7,190 nucleotides of DNA, from the NCBI GenBank assembly GCA_021821235.1, contig JAKACS010000153.1:1-7190 (forward strand). Reading direction: 5' to 3'. Below are positions 1-7,190 of the stretch, piece by piece (the stretch's first letter is position 1; every line of letters begins with the position of its first letter). The position numbers were made by a program, and so were the translations under genes. The notes beneath the pieces are model-generated. The model had not been told where the DNA came from, made no database searches, and saw nothing but the letters and a program-made list of their open reading frames with translations. Source of the DNA: Bacillota bacterium. Lineage in GTDB: Bacteria > Bacillota > Bacilli > Bacillales_B > DSM-18226.

Positions 1-1401
1 GGCAATAGTAAATGGATGAAAGCACGGGAAAAGCAATTTGTATCACAGGTATTTGAAACAGATTTGGAAAAATTACTGCCAATCCTTGATACAGATGGAA
101 GTGATTCGTCCATTTTGGACAATGCGCTTGAATTCTTGGTGTTAGCCGGACGGAAACCGGCCCATGCCGCAATGATGCTCGTTCCGGAGCCGTGGTCGGA
201 TAACCCGTATATCAGCGATGAAAAAAGAGCTTTTTACGAGTATCACAGTACCTTGATGGAACCTTGGGATGGACCATCGGCCATTTCGTTTACGGATGGG
301 AAACAAATTGGCGCAATCTTGGATCGAAATGGGCTTCGCCCGGCTCGTTATTATGTCACGGAAGATGATTATATCATTTTTTCATCAGAGGTTGGCGTTG
401 TTGAGGTTGATCCAGAAAAAGTCTTATATAAGGAACGCCTGCGACCGGGGAAAATGCTTTTGATTGACCTAGAACAAGGGCGAATTATTTCTGACGAGGA
501 GATTAAATCCGAGTTGGCTCAAGAACAACCATATCAGGAATGGCTTGATGAACAGCTTGTCCGTCTGGAAGAAAACACTGAGGCTGACGGAGAAATTCCA
601 GCTGATCTGCTTGTTCGTCAAAAAGCGTTTGCCTATACGTATGAAGATATCCAAAAATATATCCTTCCGGTTGCAAAAGAAGGCAAGGATCCACTTGGAG
701 CGATGGGGAATGATATGCCGCTTGCCGTGCTGTCTGACCGGCCGCAATCGTTGTTTAACTACTTTAAGCAATTATTTGCCCAAGTCACCAATCCGCCGAT
801 TGACTCAATTCGAGAAGCGATCGTCACTTCGACGGTTTCCTATTTGGGTGCAGAAGGGAATTTGCTTCATCCATCAGTGGAAAATTGCCGTCGTATTCAG
901 CTGAAAACGCCGATCCTAACGAACAGCCAGCTTGAAGTCTTAAAGAACAGCGCATCATTTAAAAGCAAAGTGATTGACAGCTTGTTCACCGAAAATTTGG
1001 AAAACAGCCTAAACGAACTTTGCAATCATGCAGATGAAGCCATTGCAGCAGGTGCTAGCTTAATTATTCTTTCTGACCGCAAGATGACCGAAAAAGAAGC
1101 GGCCATTCCTGCCGTGTTGGCAGCGAGCGCTCTTCATCAGCACCTGATTCGTCAAGGACAAAGAACGAAGGCAAGCATTATTGTTGAATCAGCAGAAGTG
1201 AGGGAAGTGCATCATTTTGCCGTTCTGCTCGGATATGGAGTCGATGCCATCAATCCATATCTTACGTTTGCCATTTATCAACAGTGGATTGACTATGCCG
1301 TTCACAATTTGCTGTGCTATCAATCCATATCTTACGTTTGCCATTTATCAACAGGCCGTTGCAGAAGGCACATTGCCATTTTCGTACCAAGAAGCGGTTA
1401 G
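1..1401 (+). CDS. gltB: GOGAT large subunit, 5' fragment (end of glutaminase domain plus central domain)
   Basis: This is the upstream piece of the frameshifted gene; it is open at the left edge and ends at TAG 1399-1401. Counting from the Met at 16, residues 1 to about 165 are the C-terminal part of the class II glutamine amidotransferase domain, with the hallmark stretch [20 protein letters not shown] near residues 92-111. Residues from about 217 onward ([20 protein letters not shown] and [14 protein letters not shown]) belong to the central linker domain, which reaches to the INPYL segment near 1250. The last 38 codons (1285-1398) are not native: they read through the inserted DNA and then out of frame. 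A product from this piece would have glutaminase parts but no FMN or Fe-S centre, so it could not make glutamate. Confidence 0.85.
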   Translation, partial: GNSKWMKAREKQFVSQVFETDLEKLLPILDTDGSDSSILDNALEFLVLAGRKPAHAAMMLVPEPWSDNPYISDEKRAFYEYHSTLMEPWDGPSAISFTDGKQIGAILDRNGLRPARYYVTEDDYIIFSSEVGVVEVDPEKVLYKERLRPGKMLLIDLEQGRIISDEEIKSELAQEQPYQEWLDEQLVRLEENTEADGEIPADLLVRQKAFAYTYEDIQKYILPVAKEGKDPLGAMGNDMPLAVLSDRPQSLFNYFKQLFAQVTNPPIDSIREAIVTSTVSYLGAEGNLLHPSVENCRRIQLKTPILTNSQLEVLKNSASFKSKVIDSLFTENLENSLNELCNHADEAIAAGASLIILSDRKMTEKEAAIPAVLAASALHQHLIRQGQRTKASIIVESAEVREVHHFAVLLGYGVDAINPYLTFAIYQQWIDYAVHNLLCYQSISYVCHLSTGRCRRHIAIFVPRSG

Positions 1402-3832
1402 AAAGTATCTGAATGCAATGACTGAAGGCGTCGTAAAGGTCATGGCAAAAATGGGTATCTCGACTGTACAAAGCTATCGTGGTGCACAAATTTTTGAAGC
1501 AGTTGGCATTAGCACAGAGGTAATCGACCGTTACTTCACTGGAACAGTTTCCCAGCTTGACGGAATCGGATTAGACACGATTGCCGAAGAAGTGCACCTA
1601 AGGCATGCGGCGGCATACAGCCAGTCGAACGACAACACATTGGAATCAGGCAGCAACTTTCAATGGCGGCACGATGGTGAACACCACGCATTCAACCCGG
1701 GCACGATCCATACGCTTCAATGGGCTTGCCGCAATGACGATTATCCGCTTTTTAAAAACTATTCGCAGCTTGCAAATGAAGAAAGACTTGGCTTTTTGCG
1801 AAATTTATTCTCCTTTAATGATACACGTCAGCCTGTACCAATCGCTGAAGTAGAAGCTGTAGATTCCATCGTCCGCCGTTTTAAAACAGGGGCAATGTCG
1901 TTTGGTTCGATCAGTAAGGAAGCACATGAAACATTGGCAATTGCCATGAACCGTTTAGGTGGAAAAAGCAATAGTGGAGAAGGCGGCGAAGATCCAAGTC
2001 GATTTGTTCCCGATGAACATGGTGACAACAGAGGAAGCGCAATTAAGCAAATTGCCTCTGGCCGTTTTGGCGTAAAAAGCCATTACCTTGTCAATGCCAA
2101 TGAGCTGCAAATTAAAATGGCACAAGGTGCAAAGCCGGGTGAAGGCGGACAATTGATGGGAAAAAAGGTGTATCCATGGGTTGCCGATGTGCGCGGAGCA
2201 ACGCCGGGCGTCAGCTTAATTTCACCACCGCCGCACCATGATATATACTCGATTGAGGATTTGGCCCAGCTGATCCATGATTTGAAAAATGCCAATCGCG
2301 ACGCCCGCATCAGTGTGAAACTTGTTTCCAAAGGCGGCGTTGGCACGATTGCTGCCGGGGTTGCCAAAGCGGCAGCCGATGTGATTGTCATCAGCGGGTA
2401 CGATGGCGGTACAGGAGCATCACCGAAAACGAGCATTCAGCATGCTGGATTGCCGTGGGAACTCGGGTTGGCGGAGGCGCACCAAACGCTGATGCTAAAT
2501 GGTCTGCGCGACCAGGTGAGGCTGGAAACAGACGGGAAATTAATGACAGGCCGCGATGTGGTTATGGCAGCCTTGCTTGGCGCGGAAGAATTTGGATTTG
2601 CAACCGAACCGCTTGTTGTTCTTGGCTGTGTGATGATGCGAGTCTGCCATTTGGATACTTGTCCGGTCGGCATCGCTACGCAAAACCCTGAACTGAGGAA
2701 AAAGTTTACGGGGGAAGCTGATTATGTTGTGAACTTTATGCGCTTTGTTGCCCAGGAAGTGCGGGAAATCATGGCTGGGCTTGGTTTTCGAACAATTGAA
2801 GAAATGGTCGGCCGCACAGATGTTTTAACGGTGAGTAAACGGGCAAAAGCACACTGGAAGGCCAAGCATTTAGACGTAAAGGCATTGCTTCATCTACCTG
2901 AAGGCATCAGAACCTTCAAACATCCGCAAAACCATCGAATTGACGAAACGCTCGATGTTCAAAAAATTTTGCCTGCAGTTCAGTCGGCATTGGAGCAGGG
3001 GACACTTGTCGATATTCGTTTCCCAATCACAAATGTTAATCGTGTAGTAGGGACGATTGTCGGAAGTGAAATTTCAAAACGATACGGTGAAAATGGCTTG
3101 CCGGAAGATACGATTACATTAAGGTTTACAGGTTCTGCCGGACAAAGTTTTGGGGCATTTGTCCCAAAGGGAATGACGCTTGAGCTGACTGGTGACGTGA
3201 ATGATTATGTTGGAAAAGGTTTGTCGGGTGGAAAAATCATCGTCAGAGCAGATGAGCATACGAAGCTTGCATCTGGTGAAAATGTGATAGCAGGAAATGT
3301 CGCATTTTACGGGGCAACGAGCGGGGAAGCCTATATCAACGGCCGCGTCGGGGAACGTTTTGCTGTTCGAAACAGTGGTGTGAATGTCGTTGTCGAGGGA
3401 GTGGGTGACCATGGCTGCGAATATATGACTGGCGGGCGCGTTGTCGTTTTAGGGGACGTTGGCAAAAATTTTGCGGCCGGTATGTCTGGTGGAGTGTCCT
3501 ACGTCTTGGCTGATGATCAAAATGAATTTAAACGGCTATGCAACCAAGAGTTGATTGAATTTGAAGTGGTAGCGGATCCTGTTGATCAGCAGGAGCTAAA
3601 AACACTGATCGAAAACCATTTTTGCTTTACGGAAAGTGTCAAAGCGCGCTGGGTTCTTGAAAATTGGCACGAAGCTATAAGGAAATTTGTTAAAGTGATT
3701 CCAAAGGATTACAAACGGATGATTCAATTAATCCAGAAGCAAAAAGAAGCAGGTTTATCAGAAGAAGATGCTGTTATGAGTGCCTTCTTAGCTAATTCCT
3801 CAACAAAACAACAGGTAGCATCAATCCGCTAA
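1217..3832 (+). CDS. gltB: GOGAT large subunit, 3' fragment (FMN/3Fe-4S synthase domain and beta-helix)
   Basis: This is the downstream piece of the frameshifted gene. The frame is open after a TGA at 1199-1201. The first possible start, TTG 1217, has an SD-like GAGGGAAG nine bases upstream, but the first 30 or so codons are out-of-frame gltB sequence, so this start is probably fortuitous. Native protein resumes within the second repeat copy, from about 1319. Counting from 1217, the FMN-binding synthase domain covers roughly residues 218-530: [38 protein letters not shown] and [11 protein letters not shown]. It contains the CX5CX4C ligands of the 3Fe-4S cluster, with Cys codons at 2627, 2645 and 2660. 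The C-terminal GXGXG right-handed beta-helix domain covers roughly residues 600-775, with repeated glycine turns such as [11 protein letters not shown] and [14 protein letters not shown]. The end at 3832 is family-typical. Confidence 0.8.
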   Translation: MPFCSDMESMPSIHILRLPFINSGLTMPFTICCAINPYLTFAIYQQAVAEGTLPFSYQEAVRKYLNAMTEGVVKVMAKMGISTVQSYRGAQIFEAVGISTEVIDRYFTGTVSQLDGIGLDTIAEEVHLRHAAAYSQSNDNTLESGSNFQWRHDGEHHAFNPGTIHTLQWACRNDDYPLFKNYSQLANEERLGFLRNLFSFNDTRQPVPIAEVEAVDSIVRRFKTGAMSFGSISKEAHETLAIAMNRLGGKSNSGEGGEDPSRFVPDEHGDNRGSAIKQIASGRFGVKSHYLVNANELQIKMAQGAKPGEGGQLMGKKVYPWVADVRGATPGVSLISPPPHHDIYSIEDLAQLIHDLKNANRDARISVKLVSKGGVGTIAAGVAKAAADVIVISGYDGGTGASPKTSIQHAGLPWELGLAEAHQTLMLNGLRDQVRLETDGKLMTGRDVVMAALLGAEEFGFATEPLVVLGCVMMRVCHLDTCPVGIATQNPELRKKFTGEADYVVNFMRFVAQEVREIMAGLGFRTIEEMVGRTDVLTVSKRAKAHWKAKHLDVKALLHLPEGIRTFKHPQNHRIDETLDVQKILPAVQSALEQGTLVDIRFPITNVNRVVGTIVGSEISKRYGENGLPEDTITLRFTGSAGQSFGAFVPKGMTLELTGDVNDYVGKGLSGGKIIVRADEHTKLASGENVIAGNVAFYGATSGEAYINGRVGERFAVRNSGVNVVVEGVGDHGCEYMTGGRVVVLGDVGKNFAAGMSGGVSYVLADDQNEFKRLCNQELIEFEVVADPVDQQELKTLIENHFCFTESVKARWVLENWHEAIRKFVKVIPKDYKRMIQLIQKQKEAGLSEEDAVMSAFLANSSTKQQVASIR
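1249..1284 (+). repeat. Direct repeat, copy 1 (native gltB coding segment)
   Basis: This 36-bp segment begins ATCAATCCATATC and ends TTATCAACAG, and it recurs identically at 1319-1354. Allowing one mismatch (C1248 versus T1318), the match extends left to 1245/1315, giving 40 bp. Copy 1 is in the native frame and encodes the conserved [12 protein letters not shown] stretch of the GOGAT central domain, so it is the original copy at its left junction. Confidence 0.95.
1285..1354 (+). other. gltB: 70-bp frameshifting insertion in gltB (34 bp of filler plus duplicated segment)
   Basis: This is the minimal extra DNA: bases 1285-1318 are unlike the flanking gene, and 1319-1354 repeat 1249-1284. The junction can slide by two bases because of the shared AT at the left of each copy. 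Seventy equals 3x23+1, so the frame shifts by +1. The filler begins TGGATTGA (1285-1292), the exact reverse complement of TCAATCCA inside both repeat copies (1250-1257 and 1320-1327). It also shares TGCCGTTC (1296-1303) with native sequence at 1218-1225. It has no transposase, and its size and its very long flanking duplication do not fit an insertion sequence or ordinary MITE. Confidence 0.8.
1319..1354 (+). repeat. Direct repeat, copy 2 (duplicated gltB segment)
   Basis: This is an identical 36-bp copy of 1249-1284, displaced by exactly 70 bp. It joins at its right end to native downstream gltB sequence (GCCGTTGCAGAAGG, encoding AVAEG). Identity between the copies means recent origin, or an assembly artefact. 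A recombination or slippage event between them would delete precisely 70 bp and restore the frame. Confidence 0.95.
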
Positions 3833-3849
3833 GAAAGGGGAGAGGGAAA

Positions 3850-5322
3850 ATGGGGAAAGTAACAGGATTTATCGACTATACCCGCGAAAAAGCTAAAGAA
3901 AGACACCCGCTGACACGTATAAACGACTGGAAAGAGTATACACTCCCTTTTTCCGATGACAAGTTACGTATTCAAGGGGCGCGCTGCATGGATTGCGCCA
4001 CTCACTTTTGTCATATCGGCATGGAGATTCAAGGAGCAACATCAGGCTGCCCGCTTCACAACCTGATTCCGGAATGGAATGATCTCGTCTATCGCGACCG
4101 TTGGAAGGATGCACTTGATCGGCTTTTAAAAACGAATAATTTCCCTGAATTTACAGGAAGGGTTTGTCCGGCACCGTGCGAAGGTTCATGTACGGTGGCG
4201 ATTTCAGATCCAGCCGTCACAATCAAGAATATTGAACAAGCGATCATCGATAAAGGCTTTGAAAATGGCTGGATCACAGCAAGGATTCCCAGAGTGCGCA
4301 CCGGAAAGAAAGTAGCGATTATCGGTTCCGGACCTGCCGGATTGACTGCGGCCGATCAGCTTAATCAAGCAGGTCATACGGTTACCGTTTATGAGCGTTC
4401 CGACCGTCCCGGCGGTTTGCTAATGTATGGAATCCCAAATATGAAGCTGGAAAAAGAAGTTGTTGCACGCCGGATACGCCTATTGGAACAGGAAGGCATC
4501 GACATTGTGACTCGTACAGAAGTGGGCAAAGATATTACAGCCGCAGAACTGCAAGCAAACTTCGATGCGGTCATCCTTTGTACAGGGGCCCAACAGCAGC
4601 GCGATTTAGTGATTGAAGGCCGAGATGCAAACGGAATTTACTTTGCGATGGAATACTTGACAAAGGCGACCAAAAGTTTGCTCAATTCGAATTTTGAAGA
4701 TGGCCAGTTTATCAATGTTGAGGGCAAAGATGTTATCGTGATCGGAGGCGGGGATACAGGTGCTGATTGTGTGGCTACGGCGCTTCGCCAAAAATGCCGC
4801 AGTGTGGTACAGTTTGGCAAGCATCCGCAATTGCCGCAAGAACGTACCGCTGGGAACAAATGGCCGGCCTATCCGAACGTCTTTACGATGGATTACGCTT
4901 ATAATGAAGCAAAAGCTGTATATGGAGAGGATCCGCGTCAATATTCCATTCAAACGCACAAAATCGTTGCAGATGAAAACGGGAATGTGAAAGAGCTTCA
5001 TACCGTCCAAATGGAGAAGCTGATCGACGAAGACGGTCGTTATGATTTCAAGGAAATTCTAGGTAGCGAAAAAGTTTGGCCTGCCCAGTTTGTCTTTATT
5101 GCAATCGGTTTTGAGGGAACAGAACAGCCGCTTTTAAGCCAATTTGGTGTTAAAAGTGTGAATCAAAAGGTGGAAGCTGCATATGGCGAGTTCAAAACGA
5201 GCGTAGAAGGAATCTTTGCGGCAGGGGATGCTAGAAGAGGTCAAAGCCTCATCGTCTGGGCAATCAACGAAGGCCGGGAAGTGGCACGGGAAGTTGATAA
5301 ATACTTGAAAGGGCAAAATTAA
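3850..5322 (+). CDS. gltD: Glutamate synthase small (beta) subunit, NADPH-oxidising flavoprotein
   Basis: This 490-residue protein is named gltB in B. subtilis. It is an FAD enzyme that takes electrons from NADPH and passes them through Fe-S clusters to the large subunit for reductive glutamate synthesis. Full family length (about 480-495) and the N-terminus MGKVTGFIDYTRE fit the start at 3850, which is preceded by a strong purine-rich Shine-Dalgarno (AAAGGGGAGAGG, 3834-3845). The N-terminal Fe-S domain has Cys 46, 49, 54 and 67 (CMDCATHFC, then SGCP) and Cys 106, 110 and 114 (CPAPCEGSC). The FAD-binding motif GSGPAG is at 159-164, the NADPH-binding motif GGGDTG at 299-304, and the C-terminal FAD motif AAGDARRGQS at about 457-466. 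The gene starts 17 bases after the large-subunit stop, in the usual gltB-gltD operon order. It is intact although its partner gene is broken. Confidence 0.97.
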   Translation: MGKVTGFIDYTREKAKERHPLTRINDWKEYTLPFSDDKLRIQGARCMDCATHFCHIGMEIQGATSGCPLHNLIPEWNDLVYRDRWKDALDRLLKTNNFPEFTGRVCPAPCEGSCTVAISDPAVTIKNIEQAIIDKGFENGWITARIPRVRTGKKVAIIGSGPAGLTAADQLNQAGHTVTVYERSDRPGGLLMYGIPNMKLEKEVVARRIRLLEQEGIDIVTRTEVGKDITAAELQANFDAVILCTGAQQQRDLVIEGRDANGIYFAMEYLTKATKSLLNSNFEDGQFINVEGKDVIVIGGGDTGADCVATALRQKCRSVVQFGKHPQLPQERTAGNKWPAYPNVFTMDYAYNEAKAVYGEDPRQYSIQTHKIVADENGNVKELHTVQMEKLIDEDGRYDFKEILGSEKVWPAQFVFIAIGFEGTEQPLLSQFGVKSVNQKVEAAYGEFKTSVEGIFAAGDARRGQSLIVWAINEGREVAREVDKYLKGQN

Positions 5323-5392
5323 GCTTCAACATTCATTTGTCAGTAAACTAAATTTTTCAACAGCATTAAGTTCCGCATTCGTAAGATTGATT

Positions 5393-5418
5393 GGCAGTCT
5401 AACATAAGGCTGCCTTTT
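5393..5418 (+). terminator. Rho-independent terminator of the glutamate synthase operon
   Basis: GGCAGTC (5393-5399) pairs with GGCTGCC (5408-5414) to give a 7-bp stem with one T-G wobble and an 8-base AT-rich loop. TTTT follows directly at 5415-5418, with a second T-rich stretch GCTTTTCTT just after. It sits 70 bases after the gltD stop and before the promoter of the next gene, as expected for an operon terminator. Confidence 0.75.
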
Positions 5419-5427
5419 GTGCTTTTC

Positions 5428-5456
5428 TTGAATATCCTAATGGAGAATGAGATACT
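5428..5456 (+). promoter_or_regulatory. Candidate sigma-A promoter for the GntR/RCK_C regulator gene
   Basis: A -35-like TTGAAT (5428-5433) is followed after 17 bases by GATACT (5451-5456), each matching 4 of 6 consensus positions. TG at 5448-5449 forms an extended -10 (TGn). Transcription would begin near 5463, leaving a leader of about 35 bases. That leader contains the 8-bp palindrome TGTTAACA (5468-5475) and two GTGAAA direct repeats (5461-5466 and 5489-5494), which could serve autoregulation; this last point is only inference. Confidence 0.45.
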
Positions 5457-5498
5457 AGAAGTGAAAATGTTAACAGATCAACTGGATGGTGAAACTTC

Positions 5499-6116
5499 AT
5501 GCAGCGCACGCAAATACCAACATACGAACGAATTGCAATCGACCTTGCGAACCGGATTTATGATGGCCATTTTAAGGTAGGGGAGAAAATTCACGGCCGC
5601 TCGACGTTAGCGAGTGAATACAAAGTGTCTCCGGAAACCATTCGCAGAGCAATCAAAATCTTGGAAGACGTGGAGATTGTTCATTCAGCACAGGGAAGCG
5701 GAATTGTGATTTCGTCCAAGGAAAATGCCTTTAAATATATGAATCGATTCTCAACGATTGCAAGTGTTAAGGATTTAGAAAAACAAATTAATACATTAAT
5801 GACAGAAAGATCCAAACTCGATGAACAACTTTCCGAAACGTTGAGAAAATTAATGGATTATTCCGGAAAATTGCGGCACACCAACCCGCTCGCGCCGATT
5901 GAAATTGAAATTTTACCCGGCTGCAATCAGATTGGGAAAACCATTTCGGAAGTGAAATTTTGGCAAAATACAGGCGGTACGGTCGTCGGAATGAAGCGAA
6001 AGGGAGAAATTGTAATCTCGCCGGGGCCGTATGCGCTCATCTTGGAAGGGGATATTCTGCTAATTATTGGCGATGAGAAAATCTATGACCGAGTGGTACA
6101 GTTTCTACAAGAATAA
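5499..6116 (+). CDS. GntR-type regulator with C-terminal RCK_C (TrkA-C) domain, BusR-like probable c-di-AMP-responsive repressor
   Basis: This 205-residue DNA-binding protein has three parts. Residues about 5-75 form a GntR winged helix-turn-helix, with TYERIAIDLANRIYDGHFKVGEKI, LASEYKVSPETIRRAIKILE and the wing SAQGSGIVIS. Residues about 88-125 are a charged heptad-like coiled coil (KDLEKQINTLMTERSKLDEQ onward). Residues about 132-205 are an RCK_C/TrkA-C fold (IEIEILPGCNQIGKTISEVKFW, GDILLIIGDEK). This order is that of BusR, which in Lactococcus and Streptococcus binds c-di-AMP through RCK_C and represses the betaine transporter genes busAB. RCK_C also binds c-di-AMP in KtrA-type potassium channel proteins. 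The start is fixed by an in-frame TGA at 5490-5492 just upstream and by GGATGGTGA (5484-5492) as ribosome binding site. The convergent neighbour is an osmolyte-type transporter, which supports a role in osmotic control. Ligand and target are inferred, not shown. Confidence 0.85.
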   Translation: MQRTQIPTYERIAIDLANRIYDGHFKVGEKIHGRSTLASEYKVSPETIRRAIKILEDVEIVHSAQGSGIVISSKENAFKYMNRFSTIASVKDLEKQINTLMTERSKLDEQLSETLRKLMDYSGKLRHTNPLAPIEIEILPGCNQIGKTISEVKFWQNTGGTVVGMKRKGEIVISPGPYALILEGDILLIIGDEKIYDRVVQFLQE

Positions 6117-6117
6117 C

Positions 6118-6148
6118 AAACAGCCGGTAAAGTCTTTACCGGCTGTTT
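6118..6148. terminator. Bidirectional rho-independent terminator between convergent genes
   Basis: A perfect inverted repeat lies between the two stop codons: AAACAGCCGGTAAAG (6118-6132) and CTTTACCGGCTGTTT (6134-6148) around T6133. In RNA this is about a 14-bp stem with a three-base loop. Because the arms begin with AAA and end with TTT, each strand has a short U run at the stem base, so it can end transcripts from the regulator (+) and the transporter (-). It starts two bases after the regulator stop and ends four bases before the transporter stop. Confidence 0.9.
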
Positions 6149-6152
6149 ATCC

Positions 6153-7190
6153 TTATTTAATCAAACCTTCTTTTTGCAAAAATTCTCGGGCAACTTTTTC
6201 GGGCGATTGCTTTAAACTGTCAACCTGATAATTTAATTTCCGCATTTTATCATCTGAAAGTTTTCCGGCTAAGGAATTGATCACTTTCTTTAACTCTGGG
6301 TGTTCCTTTAAGGTTGAATCTTTAATGATTGGCACTGCATAATATGGCGGGAAGAAATGTTTGTCATCTTCCAGTACCTTTAATTTAAATGCTTCTAGCA
6401 GACCGTCAGTGGAAAAGGCATCAATGACATCACTATTACCGTTGTTTAAAGCTTTATATCGCAAGCCCCCGTCGACTGCTTTCACTGCTTTAAAATTCAA
6501 ATTGTATGCATTTTCTAGACCTGGAAGCCCATCTGGCCGATTCGGAAATTCGATCGTTGGTCCAATCGTCAACTGATTGCTGACTTTTGCCAGATCGGAA
6601 ATGGTTTTTAAACCGTATTGTGAAGCCGTATCAGGACGAACGGCTAAGGCATAGGTATTATTAAATCCAAGGGGCTTCAATAGATCAATACCATATTTAG
6701 CTTTAAATTCTTTTTTGACAATGTCATATACTTTCTGCGGGTCGTTCATTGCTGTCTGCTTCAAAATATTCACAAGACCAGTGCCGGTATATTCAGCATA
6801 AACATCGATGTCGCCTTTTTTCAACGCACCAAAGGTAACCTGTGAACCACCTAAATTCAACTTTCTTTCAACTTGCAAATCTGTTTTGTTTTCAATGAGA
6901 TCGGCTAGCATGTTTCCTAAAATCAACTGCTCAGAAAAGTTTTTTGAACCGATGACAATTTTATCTTTCGCTTTAGCACTTGGATAAAAAGTAAATACCC
7001 CTGCTACTATCACGATAATCGTGGCAAGTGAAATGACAAGCTTCTTGCGGGTGTTGCTCTTTGTTTTTTTCTTTGCGGCTGATGAATTTATTTTACTAGT
7101 ATAAGATAATTTTCGTTCTAGCTTGCCAACAATAAAATCAATGACTAAAGCTAAAATACCAGCAGGGATTGCACCTGCTAAAATCATATT
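6153..7190 (-). CDS. Osmoprotectant-type ABC transporter permease/substrate-binding fusion (OpuF/BilE/EgtU type), 3' part
   Basis: The gene reads leftward and is open through the right edge (an Asn codon precedes the Met at 7187), so the start and most of the permease are missing; 345 codons are visible. Counting from that Met, residues 1-20 are the last hydrophobic helix of a permease domain. A basic linker follows ([11 protein letters not shown], 39-49), then a second membrane helix at about 50-68. Residues about 75-344 form a type II periplasmic-binding domain of the OpuAC/ProX family: [55 protein letters not shown] and FPPYYAVP. The binding domain is thus anchored outside the membrane and fused to its permease, as in OpuFB, BilEB and EgtU. 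Glycine betaine, choline or a related compound is the likely cargo. Ergothioneine is possible, because EgtU proteins share the layout. The ATPase gene would be expected beyond the right edge. Confidence 0.88.
   Translation of the reverse strand, partial: NMILAGAIPAGILALVIDFIVGKLERKLSYTSKINSSAAKKKTKSNTRKKLVISLATIIVIVAGVFTFYPSAKAKDKIVIGSKNFSEQLILGNMLADLIENKTDLQVERKLNLGGSQVTFGALKKGDIDVYAEYTGTGLVNILKQTAMNDPQKVYDIVKKEFKAKYGIDLLKPLGFNNTYALAVRPDTASQYGLKTISDLAKVSNQLTIGPTIEFPNRPDGLPGLENAYNLNFKAVKAVDGGLRYKALNNGNSDVIDAFSTDGLLEAFKLKVLEDDKHFFPPYYAVPIIKDSTLKEHPELKKVINSLAGKLSDDKMRKLNYQVDSLKQSPEKVAREFLQKEGLIK

Larger units (their letters stand above)
1..3832 (+). pseudogene. gltB: Glutamate synthase large (alpha) subunit, 5'-truncated by window edge and internally frameshifted
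   Basis: This is the large subunit of NADPH-GOGAT, called gltA in B. subtilis. It hydrolyses glutamine and delivers the ammonia to 2-oxoglutarate, giving glutamate, in the cytoplasm together with the small subunit encoded next. The reading frame is open from base 1 (residues GNSKW precede the Met at 16), so the true start and the catalytic N-terminal Cys lie outside the window. Native sequence runs in one frame to 1284 and resumes one frame over at 1355. Joining 1284 to 1355 gives the uninterrupted family sequence [17 protein letters not shown]. The 70 bases in between include a second copy of the preceding segment and cause the frameshift. No other break is seen up to the TAA at 3830-3832. 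The family is about 1,500 residues long, so roughly the first 300 are off the window. Whether this is a real mutation or an assembly error cannot be decided here. Confidence 0.85.

Noticed and set aside
1249..1354. Minimal CRISPR-like pattern: 36-bp repeat, 34-bp spacer, 36-bp repeat
   Set aside because: Sizes fit CRISPR, but the repeat encodes conserved GltB residues, there are only two copies, and there is no leader and no cas gene. It is a gene-internal duplication.
1285..1354. Insertion sequence or MITE with target duplication
   Set aside because: There is no coding capacity, a 36-bp flanking duplication is far longer than usual, and the 8-bp inverted ends place the element partly inside the repeat copy.
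1202..1398. Programmed ribosomal frameshift joining the two GltB frames
   Set aside because: The frames overlap here, but a shift would leave extra duplicated or nonsense residues inside a conserved domain. No convincing slippery site with a stimulatory structure was seen, and a 70-bp insertion explains the break fully.
2083..2673. Long open frames on the minus strand inside gltB
   Set aside because: These are antisense shadows of a conserved coding region, with no ribosome binding sites and low-complexity Ser/Thr/Pro-rich translations typical of reverse frames.
4606..5010. 134-codon minus-strand open frame inside gltD
   Set aside because: It overlaps the intact gltD gene entirely, resembles no recognised family, and has no promoter or ribosome binding site of note.
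5323..5392. Riboswitch or small RNA between gltD and the regulator gene
   Set aside because: This short AT-rich stretch shows no conserved riboswitch core and no structure beyond the terminator that follows it.

Overview
The window looks like chromosomal DNA from a Bacillaceae-type Firmicute. Protein sequences read as Bacillus/Geobacillus-like glutamate synthase, ribosome binding sites are strong and purine-rich, base composition is moderate, and the right end carries a GntR/RCK_C regulator beside a fused Opu-type osmolyte transporter. No species can be named from the sequence alone. The window is cut inside a gene at both ends.

Left part (1-5322, + strand): the NADPH-dependent glutamate synthase (GOGAT) operon. 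The large subunit (gltB in E. coli naming, gltA in B. subtilis) is missing its N-terminus beyond the left edge. It is also broken internally. A 36-bp coding segment (1249-1284) recurs at 1319-1354 with 34 bp between the copies, so the gene carries 70 extra bases. Since 70 is not a multiple of 3, the frame changes and a stop follows at 1399-1401. Removing 1285-1354 on paper restores a continuous, family-typical protein. The small subunit gene (gltD; gltB in B. subtilis) follows 17 bases later and is intact, with both Fe-S cysteine sets and both nucleotide-binding motifs. A rho-independent terminator closes the operon at about 5393-5418.

Right part (5428-7190): a separately promoted + strand gene encodes a 205-residue regulator with a GntR winged helix, a coiled coil and a C-terminal RCK_C/TrkA-C domain. 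This is the architecture of BusR, the c-di-AMP-responsive repressor of osmolyte uptake in lactic acid bacteria. Convergent to it lies the 3' part of a permease/substrate-binding fusion of the OpuF/BilE/EgtU type. The two genes share a near-perfect bidirectional terminator hairpin in a 36-bp gap.

How the genes work together: GOGAT makes glutamate, the main counter-ion for potassium and the nitrogen donor. The right-hand genes point to osmolyte import under a probable c-di-AMP-sensing regulator. The main anomaly is the duplication-type frameshift in the GOGAT large subunit. If real, it should abolish the intact enzyme, yet it could revert by exact recombination or slippage between the two direct repeats. 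An assembly artefact is a serious alternative.
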